Made by a program: the position numbers and the translations under genes. Shown here one piece after another: positions 23,174 to 32,054 of a stretch of 64,000 bases of DNA. The stretch is from JANLYC01 sp963815445 (lineage in GTDB: Bacteria; Actinomycetota; Actinomycetes; Propionibacteriales; Nocardioidaceae): contig CAWFGV010000008.1 in assembly GCA_963815445.1 (NCBI GenBank), positions 1-64,000 of the forward strand. The letters are read 5' to 3'. Under the pieces are notes generated by a model. It saw only the letters and a list, made by a program, of their open reading frames with translations. It was not told where the DNA came from and made no database searches. The first letter of the stretch is position 1, and each line of letters starts with the position of its first letter.

Positions 23174-23968
23174 TCACCCTCCCTTCGGAGGCACGAGCTG
23201 GAAGTACACGGCACTCATCACGAAGTTCGCGATGAACAGCAGGATGAACGTGATGACCACGGACTCGTTGACGGCATCTCCGACACCCTTGGGTCCGCCT
23301 CCGGCGTTCATGCCCTTGTAGCAGGCGACGATGGCCGCGATCAGGCCGAACACGAGCGCCTTGACCATCCCCTGCCACAGGTCGGGCAGCTGGGCGAGTG
23401 CGGTGAAGGAGGCGAGATAGGCGCCCGGGGTACCGCCCTGCAGGATCACGTTGAAGAAGTAACCACCCATCACGCCGACGACGCTGACGAGTCCGTTGAG
23501 AAAGACCGCGACGAGCATGCAGGCGAGCACGCGGGGGACGACCAGTCGCTGGATCGGGTCGATCCCGAGCACCATCATGGCGTCGAGCTCCTCGCGGATC
23601 TTGCGCGCGCCGAGGTCGGCGCAGATCGCCGAGCCACCCGCACCGGCAATGAGGAGCGACGTCGCGATCGGCCCCGCTTCGCGCACGACCGCGAGAACGG
23701 CTGCTGACCCGGTGAACGACTGCGCCCCGAACTGCATGATCAAGCCACCGACCTGCAGCGCGATGACGGCTCCGAAGGGAATGGCGACCAGTGCGGCCGG
23801 GACGATCGTCACCGAGGCGATGAACCATGACTGTTGGAGGAACTCACGCAGCTGGAAGGGTCGACGGAAGACGCCGCGCATGACGTCGAGCCCGAACGCG
23901 AAGAGCGTCCCCGTCGCCCGGAGCGGAGCTGTGGCCCGCGACAGGCTCGTGCTCGTGGTACTGCTCAT
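23174..23968 (-). CDS. yrbEA: MlaE/YrbE-type permease, first copy
   Basis: 264 residues, MlaE family permease. The coupling-helix region REELDAMMVLGIDPIQRLVVPR is clear, as is the conserved glycine-rich GGGPKGVGDAVN near the C-terminus. ATG 23968 overlaps the mkl stop by 4 bp. Forms the inner-membrane channel of the Mce system. Confidence 0.92.
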   Translation of the reverse strand: MSSTTSTSLSRATAPLRATGTLFAFGLDVMRGVFRRPFQLREFLQQSWFIASVTIVPAALVAIPFGAVIALQVGGLIMQFGAQSFTGSAAVLAVVREAGPIATSLLIAGAGGSAICADLGARKIREELDAMMVLGIDPIQRLVVPRVLACMLVAVFLNGLVSVVGVMGGYFFNVILQGGTPGAYLASFTALAQLPDLWQGMVKALVFGLIAAIVACYKGMNAGGGPKGVGDAVNESVVITFILLFIANFVMSAVYFQLVPPKGG

Positions 23969-24912
23969 GGAGCCATCACCATCGTGGGCTCGAAGGAACC
24001 ATCAGGCGGCGTCACCCCGTTGTCGCGGCACCAGGCCCCGGGTTCGCGTTGGGTGGCGCGCGGCACCCCGTCGGACGGCTCGAGCTGCAGGGGGATCGGC
24101 GGCAGCGGCGGGAGCTCCTGCCCCTCCTCGGCTGCCAGCTCGTCGGCGTCCTTCTCCTCCGACATCCCGATCGGACCGACGCGCTGGGCGTTGAGGAACT
24201 GCCGGACCACCGGTTCCTCGCTGGACAGCAGCATCTCGCGGGGGCCGAACATGGCGAGGTGCCTGTGGTACAGCAGCCCGATGTTGTCCGGCACGGTACG
24301 CGCGGTGTTGATGTCGTGGGTGACGATCAGCATCGTCGCCTCGATCTGTGCGTTGAGGTCGACGATGAGCTGGTTGAGGAACGCCGTCCGGACCGGGTCC
24401 AGACCGGAGTCGGGCTCATCGAACAGCACGATCTGGGGGTCGAGCACGAGGGCCCGCGCGAGACCGGCTCGTTTGCGCATGCCGCCGGAGATCTCACCCG
24501 GGAGCTTGTACTCCGCGCCGAGGAGGCCGACGAGCTCCATCTTCTCCATGACGATCTGCCGGATCTCGGACTCGGACTTCTTGGTGTGCTCTCTCAGCGG
24601 GAAGGCCACGTTGTCGTACAGATGCATCGATCCGAACATCGCGCCGTCCTGGAAAAGGACGCCGAACAGCTTTCGGACCTCGTACAGGTCACGTTCGCTG
24701 CAGGTGGCGATGTCGACGCCCTCGATGACCACGTGTCCGCGGTCAGGCTTGAGCAGGCCGATGAGGACCTTGAGGAAGACCGATTTGCCCGTTCCGGAGG
24801 GCCCGAGCATGACGCAGATCTCGCCTGCCGGGATCGTCAAGGAGACGTCGCCCCAGATGAGCTGCTTGCCGAAGGACTTGGTCAGCCCATCGACGGTGAT
24901 CTCGACTCCCAC
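23965..24912 (-). CDS. mkl: Mce transporter ATPase (Mkl/MceG type)
   Basis: 315-residue ABC ATPase that powers Mce lipid import. Walker A GPSGTGKS at residues 37-44, Q-loop LFQDGAMFG, signature SGGMRKR, Walker B IVLFDEP and the switch His in IVTHD are all present. The C-terminus has an extra 60-70 residue tail (EEKDADELAAEEGQELPPLP...) typical of MceG proteins that contact partner subunits. In mycobacteria the single mkl gene lies alone near rplL/rpoB; here it heads the complete mce operon. The upstream region carries an inverted repeat at 24950-24974. Confidence 0.93.
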   Translation of the reverse strand: MGVEITVDGLTKSFGKQLIWGDVSLTIPAGEICVMLGPSGTGKSVFLKVLIGLLKPDRGHVVIEGVDIATCSERDLYEVRKLFGVLFQDGAMFGSMHLYDNVAFPLREHTKKSESEIRQIVMEKMELVGLLGAEYKLPGEISGGMRKRAGLARALVLDPQIVLFDEPDSGLDPVRTAFLNQLIVDLNAQIEATMLIVTHDINTARTVPDNIGLLYHRHLAMFGPREMLLSSEEPVVRQFLNAQRVGPIGMSEEKDADELAAEEGQELPPLPPIPLQLEPSDGVPRATQREPGAWCRDNGVTPPDGSFEPTMVMAP

Positions 24913-24949
24913 GAGTGGGCCTCCCTACCGCGCCTCAAGGTACAAACGA

Positions 24950-24974
24950 CCTGCGTAGCGAGAGGTTACGCAGG
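24950..24974. promoter_or_regulatory. Operator-like inverted repeat upstream of mkl-mce
   Basis: CCTGCGTA and TACGCAGG form a perfect 8-bp inverted repeat separated by 9 bases, 38 bp upstream of the mkl start. This size and position suit a TetR- or GntR-type repressor site; mce operons elsewhere are controlled by such regulators. No regulator gene is adjacent. Confidence 0.5.
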
Positions 24975-25053
24975 AGTTTGTGAACCCGCATGTGGGCTGA
25001 GGGCTGGTATCCGCGGGGCGCGGGCCGGCGACTCCGCAGGCCCGGCATGCCGA

Positions 25054-25083
25054 AGGGCGGCCACCGTGTTCAGTGGCCGCCCT
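25054..25083. terminator. Terminator of rplJ-rplL
   Basis: AGGGCGGCCAC pairs perfectly with GTGGCCGCCCT across an 8-base loop, about 50 bp after the rplL stop. It separates the ribosomal operon from the mce operon. Confidence 0.75.
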
Positions 25084-25131
25084 CAGACGGTGGTACGGGT
25101 CGACGCCGTAGCGTCTGGGTGCAGCTTTAGG

Positions 25132-25524
25132 TCACTTGACCGAGACGGTGGCGCCGGCGGCCTCGAGGGCCTCCTTGGCCTTCTCGGCGGCGTCCTTGGC
25201 AACCTTCTCCAGGATCGGCTTCGGGGCACCCTCGACCAGATCCTTGGCCTCCTTGAGACCGAGGCTGGTGAGCGAGCGCACCTCCTTGATGACCTGGATC
25301 TTCTTCTCGCCGGCGGACTCGAGGACGACGTCGAACTCGTCCTGCTCCTCGGCGACCTCAGCGGCCGCGCCGCCGCCTGCGGGGGCGCCCGCGGCTGCCA
25401 CAGCAACCGGAGCCGCAGCGGTGACGCCGAAGGTCTCTTCGAACTGCTTCACGAACTCGCTGAGCTCGAGGAGGGTCATCTCCTTGAACGCGTCGAGGAG
25501 ATCGTCGGTGGTGAGCTTCGCCAT
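25132..25524 (-). CDS. rplL: 50S ribosomal protein L7/L12
   Basis: 130-residue stalk protein that recruits translation GTPases. N-terminal dimerisation helix (LLDAFKEMTLLELSEFVKQF), Ala/Gly/Pro hinge (PVAVAAAGAPAGGGAAAEV) and the factor-binding C-terminal domain (FDVVLESAGEKKIQVIKEVR, GLKEAKDLVEGAPK) are all present. Second gene of rplJ-rplL, 88 bp after rplJ. Confidence 0.98.
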   Translation of the reverse strand: MAKLTTDDLLDAFKEMTLLELSEFVKQFEETFGVTAAAPVAVAAAGAPAGGGAAAEVAEEQDEFDVVLESAGEKKIQVIKEVRSLTSLGLKEAKDLVEGAPKPILEKVAKDAAEKAKEALEAAGATVSVK

Positions 25525-25612
25525 GGGGGCGTTCCTTCCTGATTACGGTGTCGTGCTGGCCGATGCGTTGAGCACGGCCGGATTCCTGGATGGATAGGTC
25601 GGTCCGGGAGCG

Positions 25613-26314
25613 TCAGCCCTCGGCGGGTTCCTCAGCTGCCACATCGGTCGCCTCGTCGGCGGCGTCGGTGGTCTCATCTGCTACGACGTCAGCGACCTCA
25701 TCGGTCGCGTCTGCTGCAGCATCGGTGGTGTCGTCAGCCTCAGCCGAGGGTTCCTCCGAAGGCGCCGGCTCGCCGGCGCCACCTCCGAGGATCGACGGGT
25801 CCTGCTCAGCCTTCGCCTGCAGGGCGCCGACAACTCGGGCGGCCTGGGACAGCGGGGCGTTGAGCAGGAAGACGGCATTCTGGAGCGATGCCTTGAACGC
25901 GCCCGCGAGCTTGGCGAGGAGAACCTCGCGCGACTCGAGGTCAGCGATCTTGGCGATCTCGGCAACAGTGAGCGGCTTGCCGTCAAGCACACCACCCTTG
26001 ATGACGAGAGGTGAGTTTGCCTTGGCGAAGTCACGCAGACTCTTGGTCGCCTCGACCGCGTCGCCCTTGATGAAGGCGATGGCGGACGGACCCTGGAGCA
26101 GGTCGTCGAATGAATCGACACCCGCCTCCTTGGCGGCGATCTTCGTCAGGGTGTTCTTCACCACGGCGTAGCTTGCGTTCTCACCGAGGGCACGCCGCAG
26201 GTCCTGCAGCTGCTTCACGGTGAGCCCGCGGTACTCGGTCAGCACAGCGCCTTCGGAGCTGCGGAACGCGTCCACAAGCTCTGCGACGGCTGCTGCCTTG
26301 TCCGGCCGCGCCAT
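25613..26314 (-). CDS. rplJ: 50S ribosomal protein L10 with long acidic tail
   Basis: Stalk-base protein that anchors L7/L12 dimers. The canonical body (MARPDKAAAVAELVDAFRSS to about residue 175) is followed by about 58 residues of almost only A, D, E, T, S, P and V. The usual length is near 170-185, so 233 residues is long. The L7/L12-binding helix before the tail is intact. An L10 leader lies upstream for autoregulation. Confidence 0.96.
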   Translation of the reverse strand: MARPDKAAAVAELVDAFRSSEGAVLTEYRGLTVKQLQDLRRALGENASYAVVKNTLTKIAAKEAGVDSFDDLLQGPSAIAFIKGDAVEATKSLRDFAKANSPLVIKGGVLDGKPLTVAEIAKIADLESREVLLAKLAGAFKASLQNAVFLLNAPLSQAARVVGALQAKAEQDPSILGGGAGEPAPSEEPSAEADDTTDAAADATDEVADVVADETTDAADEATDVAAEEPAEG

Positions 26315-26526
26315 GGGTCCTCCTTCAGCGGATCACAATGGGTTGCGAAGCCGCCGGGCCTGGACCCAACAAACAAAAACGCCCCATGCAGGCGCACAGG
26401 GCACGACCTGGATCGGGTGCGATCTCCACGGTCGGACTCGGTTCACCTGCGCGGGTCGCCCCCTCTGCGGGGCCTTCGACTGGCTCCAGGAGGTGCACCT
26501 GAGGTCAGCAACCAGCGGTCTTCGGT
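26315..26526 (-). ncRNA. L10 leader (autoregulatory rplJ-rplL leader RNA)
   Basis: About 210 nt of non-coding sequence between the predicted promoter and rplJ. It contains GCTGGTTGCTGACCTCAGGTG near its 5' part and ends in a GCCC...GGGC hairpin (26381-26402) followed by TTTTTGTTTG. That layout matches the leader bound by the L10-L12 complex in actinobacteria. Assignment is by position and features, not by a covariance model. Confidence 0.65.
26375..26402 (-). terminator. Attenuator-like hairpin with U-run in the rplJ leader
   Basis: Hairpin 26381-26402 followed on the minus strand by five T residues (26375-26379). It is one of the few U-tailed hairpins in the window and lies 60-90 nt before rplJ, suggesting attenuation control. 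Confidence 0.6.
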
Positions 26527-26532
26527 GGCACC

Positions 26533-26562
26533 ACAGTACGACGAGCCGGTGTCGTCGGCCAA
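26533..26562 (-). promoter_or_regulatory. Predicted rplJ-rplL promoter
   Basis: TTGGCC (26557-26562), 18 bases, then TACTGT (26533-26538) on the minus strand. It places the transcript start near 26526, at the 5' end of the L10 leader. Confidence 0.5.
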
Positions 26563-26619
26563 ATCGACGCCTTGCCGCGCCGTGGGTGGAAAGCGACCGG
26601 GGACCGGCACCACGTCAGG

Positions 26620-27402
26620 TCAGAAGCTGAACTGTCCCACCTGATCCTTCGGCGGAGCCACGATGGTGACCGGCTTGCCGTAGTCGGAGAAGTGCACCTC
26701 GAAGGCTCCCACGGCCGCCAGGTCGACCTTGATCTCGATCGGCCGGTTGGCCTTGTCCACGTAGACCTCACTCGTCAGCGCGTCGGGCAGCCCCAGCGTC
26801 GCCGCGTCCTGACCCTTGAAGGCCGGGTTGGACTTCAGCATCGCCTTCGCGTCGACGGTGACGGTGTAGTGCGTCGTACGCACGCCGTCGACCGTCGCCT
26901 GACCCTTGTCCTCGAAGCGGGTGACGCCCTCGAGGTAGGCCGCGAAGTTGCCTGGGTTGGCCGCCTGGAAGATCTGCCCGAGCGGGTTCGTGGGGTCGGA
27001 CAGGTCGATCTTCATCCACTTCTTGTCCTGCGCGCCCGTCAACGGCCCGCCGGAGACGTAGAGCACCTGGTCGACGACGCGCATCCGGAACTGCTGAGCT
27101 CCCGCGTCGGCGGTGAACGCGATCTCAGGGGCAGTCGGCCTGTCTAGGTGGGCGACATCGCCTGCCAGCTGGAGCGGCTGACCTTGAGACTCGACCGTGA
27201 CCGCGACGTGGGCAGAGCCCGCGGCCGCGAGGGCGGCGCGGATCTCGCTTGCGAGGTTGTCCTTGGTCAGGACCGCCACGGCCGCAGCGCCGCCGCCTGC
27301 CGCACCCGACGCACGCGTCGTGTCGCTGGTGCTCCCACATGCCGCCACGCTGGCGAGCAGGCCGGACATCATCACGGCTACCGCCGCCCGTCGGAAGTGC
27401 AC
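26620..27402 (-). CDS. LppX/LprAFG-type lipoprotein
   Basis: 260-residue exported lipoprotein from GTG 27402. The signal peptide ends in the lipobox SVAACGS. The body alternates strands and helices (IAFTADAGAQQFRMRVVDQV, GVRTTHYTVTVDAKAML, EVYVDKANRPIEIKVDL) as in the LppX/LprG family, whose members carry lipids through the envelope. It lies 68 bp after the cyclase gene on the same strand and ends just before the L10 leader. A link to the nearby Mce lipid importer is possible but not shown. Confidence 0.8.
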   Translation of the reverse strand: MHFRRAAVAVMMSGLLASVAACGSTSDTTRASGAAGGGAAAVAVLTKDNLASEIRAALAAAGSAHVAVTVESQGQPLQLAGDVAHLDRPTAPEIAFTADAGAQQFRMRVVDQVLYVSGGPLTGAQDKKWMKIDLSDPTNPLGQIFQAANPGNFAAYLEGVTRFEDKGQATVDGVRTTHYTVTVDAKAMLKSNPAFKGQDAATLGLPDALTSEVYVDKANRPIEIKVDLAAVGAFEVHFSDYGKPVTIVAPPKDQVGQFSF

Positions 27403-27470
27403 TGGATCCCCTCGAGTCGATGGGCGACACCGGTGCGGGTCGCTTGCTCCAGCGTACGTCGTTGTCCTGG

Positions 27471-30400
27471 TCACTCCTGGCCGGCGGTGCTGCCGGCAGC
27501 CGCACGCACCTCGCCACCCACAGCGCCGGCGGCTTCGGCGCGCTCCCTCAGACGCCTGGCGCCGAGCTGATCCGCGATGACAGCTGCCTCCGAGACCAGC
27601 GCAGCGGCGGCCTCGTCGTCCATTGTCTGCATGAACTCCGCCTGGTCGATCAGCCCGTGCGCCAGGTGGTAGGGGCTGCCGCAACGTCGCACCGCCTCGA
27701 TCGCTGCAGTGAACCGCGAGGGTGCCGAGTCGTCGCCCCTACGACCGGCCCGGCGCGCAAGGGCCAGCTCTCGCTCGGCCCGCAGTAGCGGGGGAACGTG
27801 CCCGATCGGATGTGCGTCGAGAAGCGACAGGACATGGTCCAGGGCGGTGTCGTCGGCGAGGAGGTGCGCCATGTCGGCAGCCACCGGCCATGACCAGAGC
27901 ACCGCTTCGTTCTGCAGGCCCAGCCCGGCAACGTGCTCCAGCGTGGCTCGGGCCGCCCGTAGTGCTCGGTCGGCATCTCCTTCACCGGCAGCGGCGACCG
28001 CCACGATGGTGCTGTTCGCCGAGATGTCCTGCGGATCCTCACTGGGGCGTCGGGCGGCTGCTGCCTCCCACTCGTCAGCCAGCAGGTCTCCGCGCAACGC
28101 GGACAACCACGCCTGACCCTGGAGGATGATGCCGTCCTCGAGCCCGTCGCGACGAACGACATCGTCGAGCGACTCCTGCGCGGTGTCCCACCTCCCCACT
28201 CCCAGCAGCGCAAGCACTCGGTTGAACAGGGATACGGACAGCTGTGAAGCGGCGCCGATCCGGCGCGCCTGGGCGATGCCGGCCTGGGCGGTCCGCGCGG
28301 CGGCCTCCGGTTCCCAGGCAAGCTGGCAGGACGCGAGGTTCAGCAACGCACGACCCCACTGAGCGCTGTCGTGGGAGCGCTCCGCCAGACGGACGGCGTA
28401 CTCGAGGTTGGCGACTGACCGAGGAGCTTGGTTGAGTCGCTGATGCGCCAGTCCCCGGGTGATGAAGAGGCCGGCGAGACGAGCCTCGTTCACGTCGAGG
28501 TCGATGCCGAGCGCCAGCGCCTCCGACGTCAGCTTGCCGACGTCGGAGTCGGGGGCGAAGACCTGGATCACGGCGTACTCAGCAAGCGCGTCGACCGTGT
28601 CGTGGTCGGGCAGTGGACGTAGCACCTCGATGGCCTGCTCGAGACGCTGACGGGCGTCGGTGTAGCGACCGAGCTGTCGGAGAGCGCGACCCGCCACCGT
28701 ACCGAGACGGGCGACGGCACGATCGTCGGAGGCAATCGCATACGACGCAGCCGCGCGATCGGCCAGCTCGACCGCCCACTCGAACGCCGCCGCCGTACTC
28801 GCCGCGGCCGCGGCAGCCTCGAGAAGCTGGGCCGAGTCCTCGGCGACGTCCGCTCCAGTGAGCAACGCCGCCTCTGCGAAGCTCGAAGCAGCGCGGCTGG
28901 GCGCGCCTGATCGCAGCGCTCGCTCGGCCGCCCGGCGTAACGCGTGGATCGCCTTGGCCCTGACGTCCGCGGCGTCGGCGTCGGTGGGGCCGGCTTCGAG
29001 GGCATCGCGGTAGTGCTGGGCGATGACCTCCGACACCTCCTCGCCATCGCTGGCGAAGGCACCGCGCAGGTGCGCCGCCACGGCAAGGTGCCGCCGCTTG
29101 CGCTCGGGTTTGGACAAGGTTGCGTACGCGACCTGCCGCAGCATGTTCTGGGAGAACTGGTAGCTGCCTTGCTCGGGCGAGAGCGGGTCGGACGAGACGT
29201 GCAGCACCTCACGACGCAACAGCTCACGGAGCCCGGCTTCGACCTTGTCGACGGGACGCCCGGACACAGCGACCAGAGCCTCGGCGGAGAATGCCCCACC
29301 CAGCACGGAGGCATCCGCGACCAGGCCTCGAAGCTCGTGGTCCAGCGCATCGAGCCGTGCGGCGAGCAAGCCGTGGAGGGAGTCGGGAACGCTCAAGTCC
29401 CCGACGTCACCGACGAGTCGGTACTCCCCTTCGAGAGGTACGACGACGTCACGATCGATCAGAGTCCGGATGGTCTCGACTGCGAAGAGCGGGATTCCCT
29501 GCGACTGGGCCGAGATCCGCTCGCGTGCGGAGTCGGACAACCCGGGAACAAGCGCGTCCAGCAGGCTGTCCATCGACCTCCGGTCGAGCGGGTCCAGCGC
29601 CAGCGTCGTCCGGTTGCGCCCGACCCCGAATCCCGGTCTGGTGTCCTCGGTCTCCGGCCGGGCGAACACGAGCACGAAGATCGGCGCGTCCCGGGCCCAG
29701 TCGACCAGGTGGTTGAGGAACTCGATGAGACCCTCGTCGGCGTACTGGGCATCCTCGACCAGGATCGTCACCGGCTGACGCGACGCGAGCCGTTCGAAGA
29801 AGAGCCGCCAGCCGGCGAAGAGCTCGTCACGGTCGAGGGCGACAGCGCCAGCTTCGCCACCCGGAATACCAAGCAGCTTGTTCACGCGCTGCGCTATGTA
29901 GGCACGCTCGTCGGGATCGTCGACAAAAGCCTCGAGGCCCTCGCTCACCTTGGCCGAGGCGTTCTCGGGGAGGTCGTCCTCAGCGATACCCAGCCGTTGC
30001 CTGATGACCTCAGCCAGTGCCCAGAAGGCCACCCCGTCGCCGTACGACAGACAACGGCCACGATGCCAGAAGACCTTCTTGGCGAGCCCGTCGACATACT
30101 TCTCGAACTCCCAGCCGAGCCGTGACTTCCCGACGCCGGCCGGACCGGTGACGACCACGAGCCGCGGACTACGGCGATCGGCCGCGGCATGGAAGAGATC
30201 CTTGACGAGCCGGAGCTCCGGGTCGCGCCCGAGCATCGGCGCTTCGAGTCCGTCGACGCGTTGGGCACCGCCGATGTTCGACAGCACCCGGGTCGCCCGC
30301 CACAACCGGACGGGCTCCCGCTTGCCCTTGAGCTCGTGCTCGCCGACGTCGGCGAAGCCGATCCCGTGCCCGGCCAGGCGATGGGTGGCTTCGTCGACCC

Positions 30401-31046
30401 AGACCGAACCCGGCTCGGCTGCCGTCTGGACCCGAGCGGCGGTGTTGACGGGATCTCCTGCCGCCATGCCCTGACCGGTGGCTCCGAGCGTGACAGCGAC
30501 CTCGCCGGTGACGACCCCGGCCCGCGCCTGCAGGCTTTGGGCTCCGACGTCGTCAGCCAGTTCCGAAACGGCCGCCAGCACGTCGATCGCCGCACGGACG
30601 GCGCGCTCTGCGTCACCCTCCACAGCGACGGGCGTGCCCCATACGGCCATCACCGCATCCCCGATGAACTTCTCGATGACCCCGCCGTAGCGGGCGATCA
30701 CGGTCGATGCCGACTCGAAGTACCGCGACAGCACGTCGCGCACGTCCTCGGGATCCATCGACTCCGACAGGGGGGTGAAGCCGACGAGGTCGACAAACAG
30801 CACGGAGCAGATCCGACGCTCGGCGACGGGCTGTGAGCCACCGTTGCTGTTGACGGCAGCCTGGACAGGGGCACTCGGCGGAGTACCACCGTCGAGGGGA
30901 GCCGCGCAGTTGCCGCAAAAGCGCTCGTCGGATTCATTGGCGGCACCGCACGTAACGCAGGTGACCCCGAGGGGAGCAGCGCACTGGGCGCAGAACTTGC
31001 GGCCGGGCCGGTTCTGCGTACCGCAGGCTCGGCACACCAGGTCCAC
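27471..31046 (-). CDS. Zinc-ribbon / class III adenylate cyclase / AAA-TPR protein
   Basis: 1191-residue multidomain regulator. Residues 5-52 hold two CxxC-CxxC zinc ribbons. About 75-245 is a class III cyclase with metal-binding Asp86 (FVDLVGFT) and Asp130 (GDAVMAVWG), substrate Lys126 and Asp198, and catalytic Asn201/Arg205 (NTAAR), so it should be active on ATP. Walker A GPAGVGKS is at 301-308 with an AAA/STAND domain to about 560. The rest is TPR-like helices. GTG 31046 is preceded by AGGAGG six bases away, which beats an in-frame GTG 12 codons earlier. It sits oddly between rplA and rplJ. Confidence 0.92.
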   Translation of the reverse strand: MDLVCRACGTQNRPGRKFCAQCAAPLGVTCVTCGAANESDERFCGNCAAPLDGGTPPSAPVQAAVNSNGGSQPVAERRICSVLFVDLVGFTPLSESMDPEDVRDVLSRYFESASTVIARYGGVIEKFIGDAVMAVWGTPVAVEGDAERAVRAAIDVLAAVSELADDVGAQSLQARAGVVTGEVAVTLGATGQGMAAGDPVNTAARVQTAAEPGSVWVDEATHRLAGHGIGFADVGEHELKGKREPVRLWRATRVLSNIGGAQRVDGLEAPMLGRDPELRLVKDLFHAAADRRSPRLVVVTGPAGVGKSRLGWEFEKYVDGLAKKVFWHRGRCLSYGDGVAFWALAEVIRQRLGIAEDDLPENASAKVSEGLEAFVDDPDERAYIAQRVNKLLGIPGGEAGAVALDRDELFAGWRLFFERLASRQPVTILVEDAQYADEGLIEFLNHLVDWARDAPIFVLVFARPETEDTRPGFGVGRNRTTLALDPLDRRSMDSLLDALVPGLSDSARERISAQSQGIPLFAVETIRTLIDRDVVVPLEGEYRLVGDVGDLSVPDSLHGLLAARLDALDHELRGLVADASVLGGAFSAEALVAVSGRPVDKVEAGLRELLRREVLHVSSDPLSPEQGSYQFSQNMLRQVAYATLSKPERKRRHLAVAAHLRGAFASDGEEVSEVIAQHYRDALEAGPTDADAADVRAKAIHALRRAAERALRSGAPSRAASSFAEAALLTGADVAEDSAQLLEAAAAAASTAAAFEWAVELADRAAASYAIASDDRAVARLGTVAGRALRQLGRYTDARQRLEQAIEVLRPLPDHDTVDALAEYAVIQVFAPDSDVGKLTSEALALGIDLDVNEARLAGLFITRGLAHQRLNQAPRSVANLEYAVRLAERSHDSAQWGRALLNLASCQLAWEPEAAARTAQAGIAQARRIGAASQLSVSLFNRVLALLGVGRWDTAQESLDDVVRRDGLEDGIILQGQAWLSALRGDLLADEWEAAAARRPSEDPQDISANSTIVAVAAAGEGDADRALRAARATLEHVAGLGLQNEAVLWSWPVAADMAHLLADDTALDHVLSLLDAHPIGHVPPLLRAERELALARRAGRRGDDSAPSRFTAAIEAVRRCGSPYHLAHGLIDQAEFMQTMDDEAAAALVSEAAVIADQLGARRLRERAEAAGAVGGEVRAAAGSTAGQE

Positions 31047-31177
31047 CGGCCACCTCCTAGCTCTGGGCCGGGGATCCGTCACGACGAGCGTGCGACACCG
31101 GCGTTCGAGAGCGACGATAGACCTTCACGGCCGCGCATGGCCGCGTTCCGCCGCCAGGTTTCGCCGCCGAATGCCAC

Positions 31178-31211
31178 GAACCGCCCCGGACCTCACGGTC
31201 AGGGGCGGTTC
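31178..31211. terminator. Terminator of rplK-rplA
   Basis: Ten-base perfect stem (GAACCGCCCC with GGGGCGGTTC) with an inner GACC/GGTC stem, about 30 bp after the rplA stop. Confidence 0.75.
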
Positions 31212-31242
31212 GGGTGGTTCCGGGGGTCGGATCTCAGCGCAG

Positions 31243-31962
31243 TCAGGCCTCGCCAGCGTCCTCCGAGGTGAGGTTGCGGACGCGGTTGGGATCGACCTGG
31301 ACACCGGGCCCCATGCTCGTGGAGAACGTCACCTTCTTGAGGTAGCGGCCCTTCGAGCTGGACGGCTTGAGGCGGAGTACCTCATCGAGGGCGGCGGCGT
31401 AGTTCTCGACGAGCTGCTCGGTGGAGAAGGACGCCTTGCCGATGATGAAGTGCAGGTTGGCGTGCCGGTCGACGCGGAACTCGATCTTGCCGCCCTTGAT
31501 GTCGCTCACGGCCTTGGCGACGTCGGGCGTCACCGTGCCGGTCTTGGGGTTGGGCATGAGACCACGTGGACCGAGGACGCGGCCGAGCCTGCCGACCTTG
31601 CCCATCATGTCGGGAGTGGCGACGACGGCGTCGAAGTCGAGCCAGCCGCCGTTGACCTTGTCGATGAGCTCGTCGCCACCGACGACATCGGCTCCGGCGG
31701 CCCGCGCCTCTTCAGCCTTGTCGGCGTTGGCGAAGACGAGAACCTTTGCGGTCTTGCCGGTGCCGTGTGGGAGGTTGACCGTGCCGCGGACCATCTGGTC
31801 GGCCTTGCGAGGGTCGACGCCGAGACGCATCGCGACGTCGACGGTGCTGTCGAACTTCGATGAGCCGCCGCTCTTGGCAAGCTGGACGGCGTCCAGCGGA
31901 GCGTAGAGCCTGTCCTTCTCGATCTTCTCGGCTGCGGCGTTGTATGCCTTGCTGCGCTGCAT
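31243..31962 (-). CDS. rplA: 50S ribosomal protein L1
   Basis: 239-residue L1-stalk protein that helps E-site tRNA release. Typical N-terminus MQRSKAYNAAAEKIEKDRLY, and the 23S-binding segments (GLMPNPKTGTVTPDVAKAV, FIGKASF-like HFIIGKASFS) are visible. Follows rplK by 92 bp. Confidence 0.98.
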   Translation of the reverse strand: MQRSKAYNAAAEKIEKDRLYAPLDAVQLAKSGGSSKFDSTVDVAMRLGVDPRKADQMVRGTVNLPHGTGKTAKVLVFANADKAEEARAAGADVVGGDELIDKVNGGWLDFDAVVATPDMMGKVGRLGRVLGPRGLMPNPKTGTVTPDVAKAVSDIKGGKIEFRVDRHANLHFIIGKASFSTEQLVENYAAALDEVLRLKPSSSKGRYLKKVTFSTSMGPGVQVDPNRVRNLTSEDAGEA

Positions 31963-32054
31963 GGCTGGATCCTTTCGTGATCACCAGGTGTGGTCTCGTG
32001 GGCCAGCGCGGCCCTGCCACGTGTTTCGGGTGCTGCTGGGTCGGACGGCGATGA

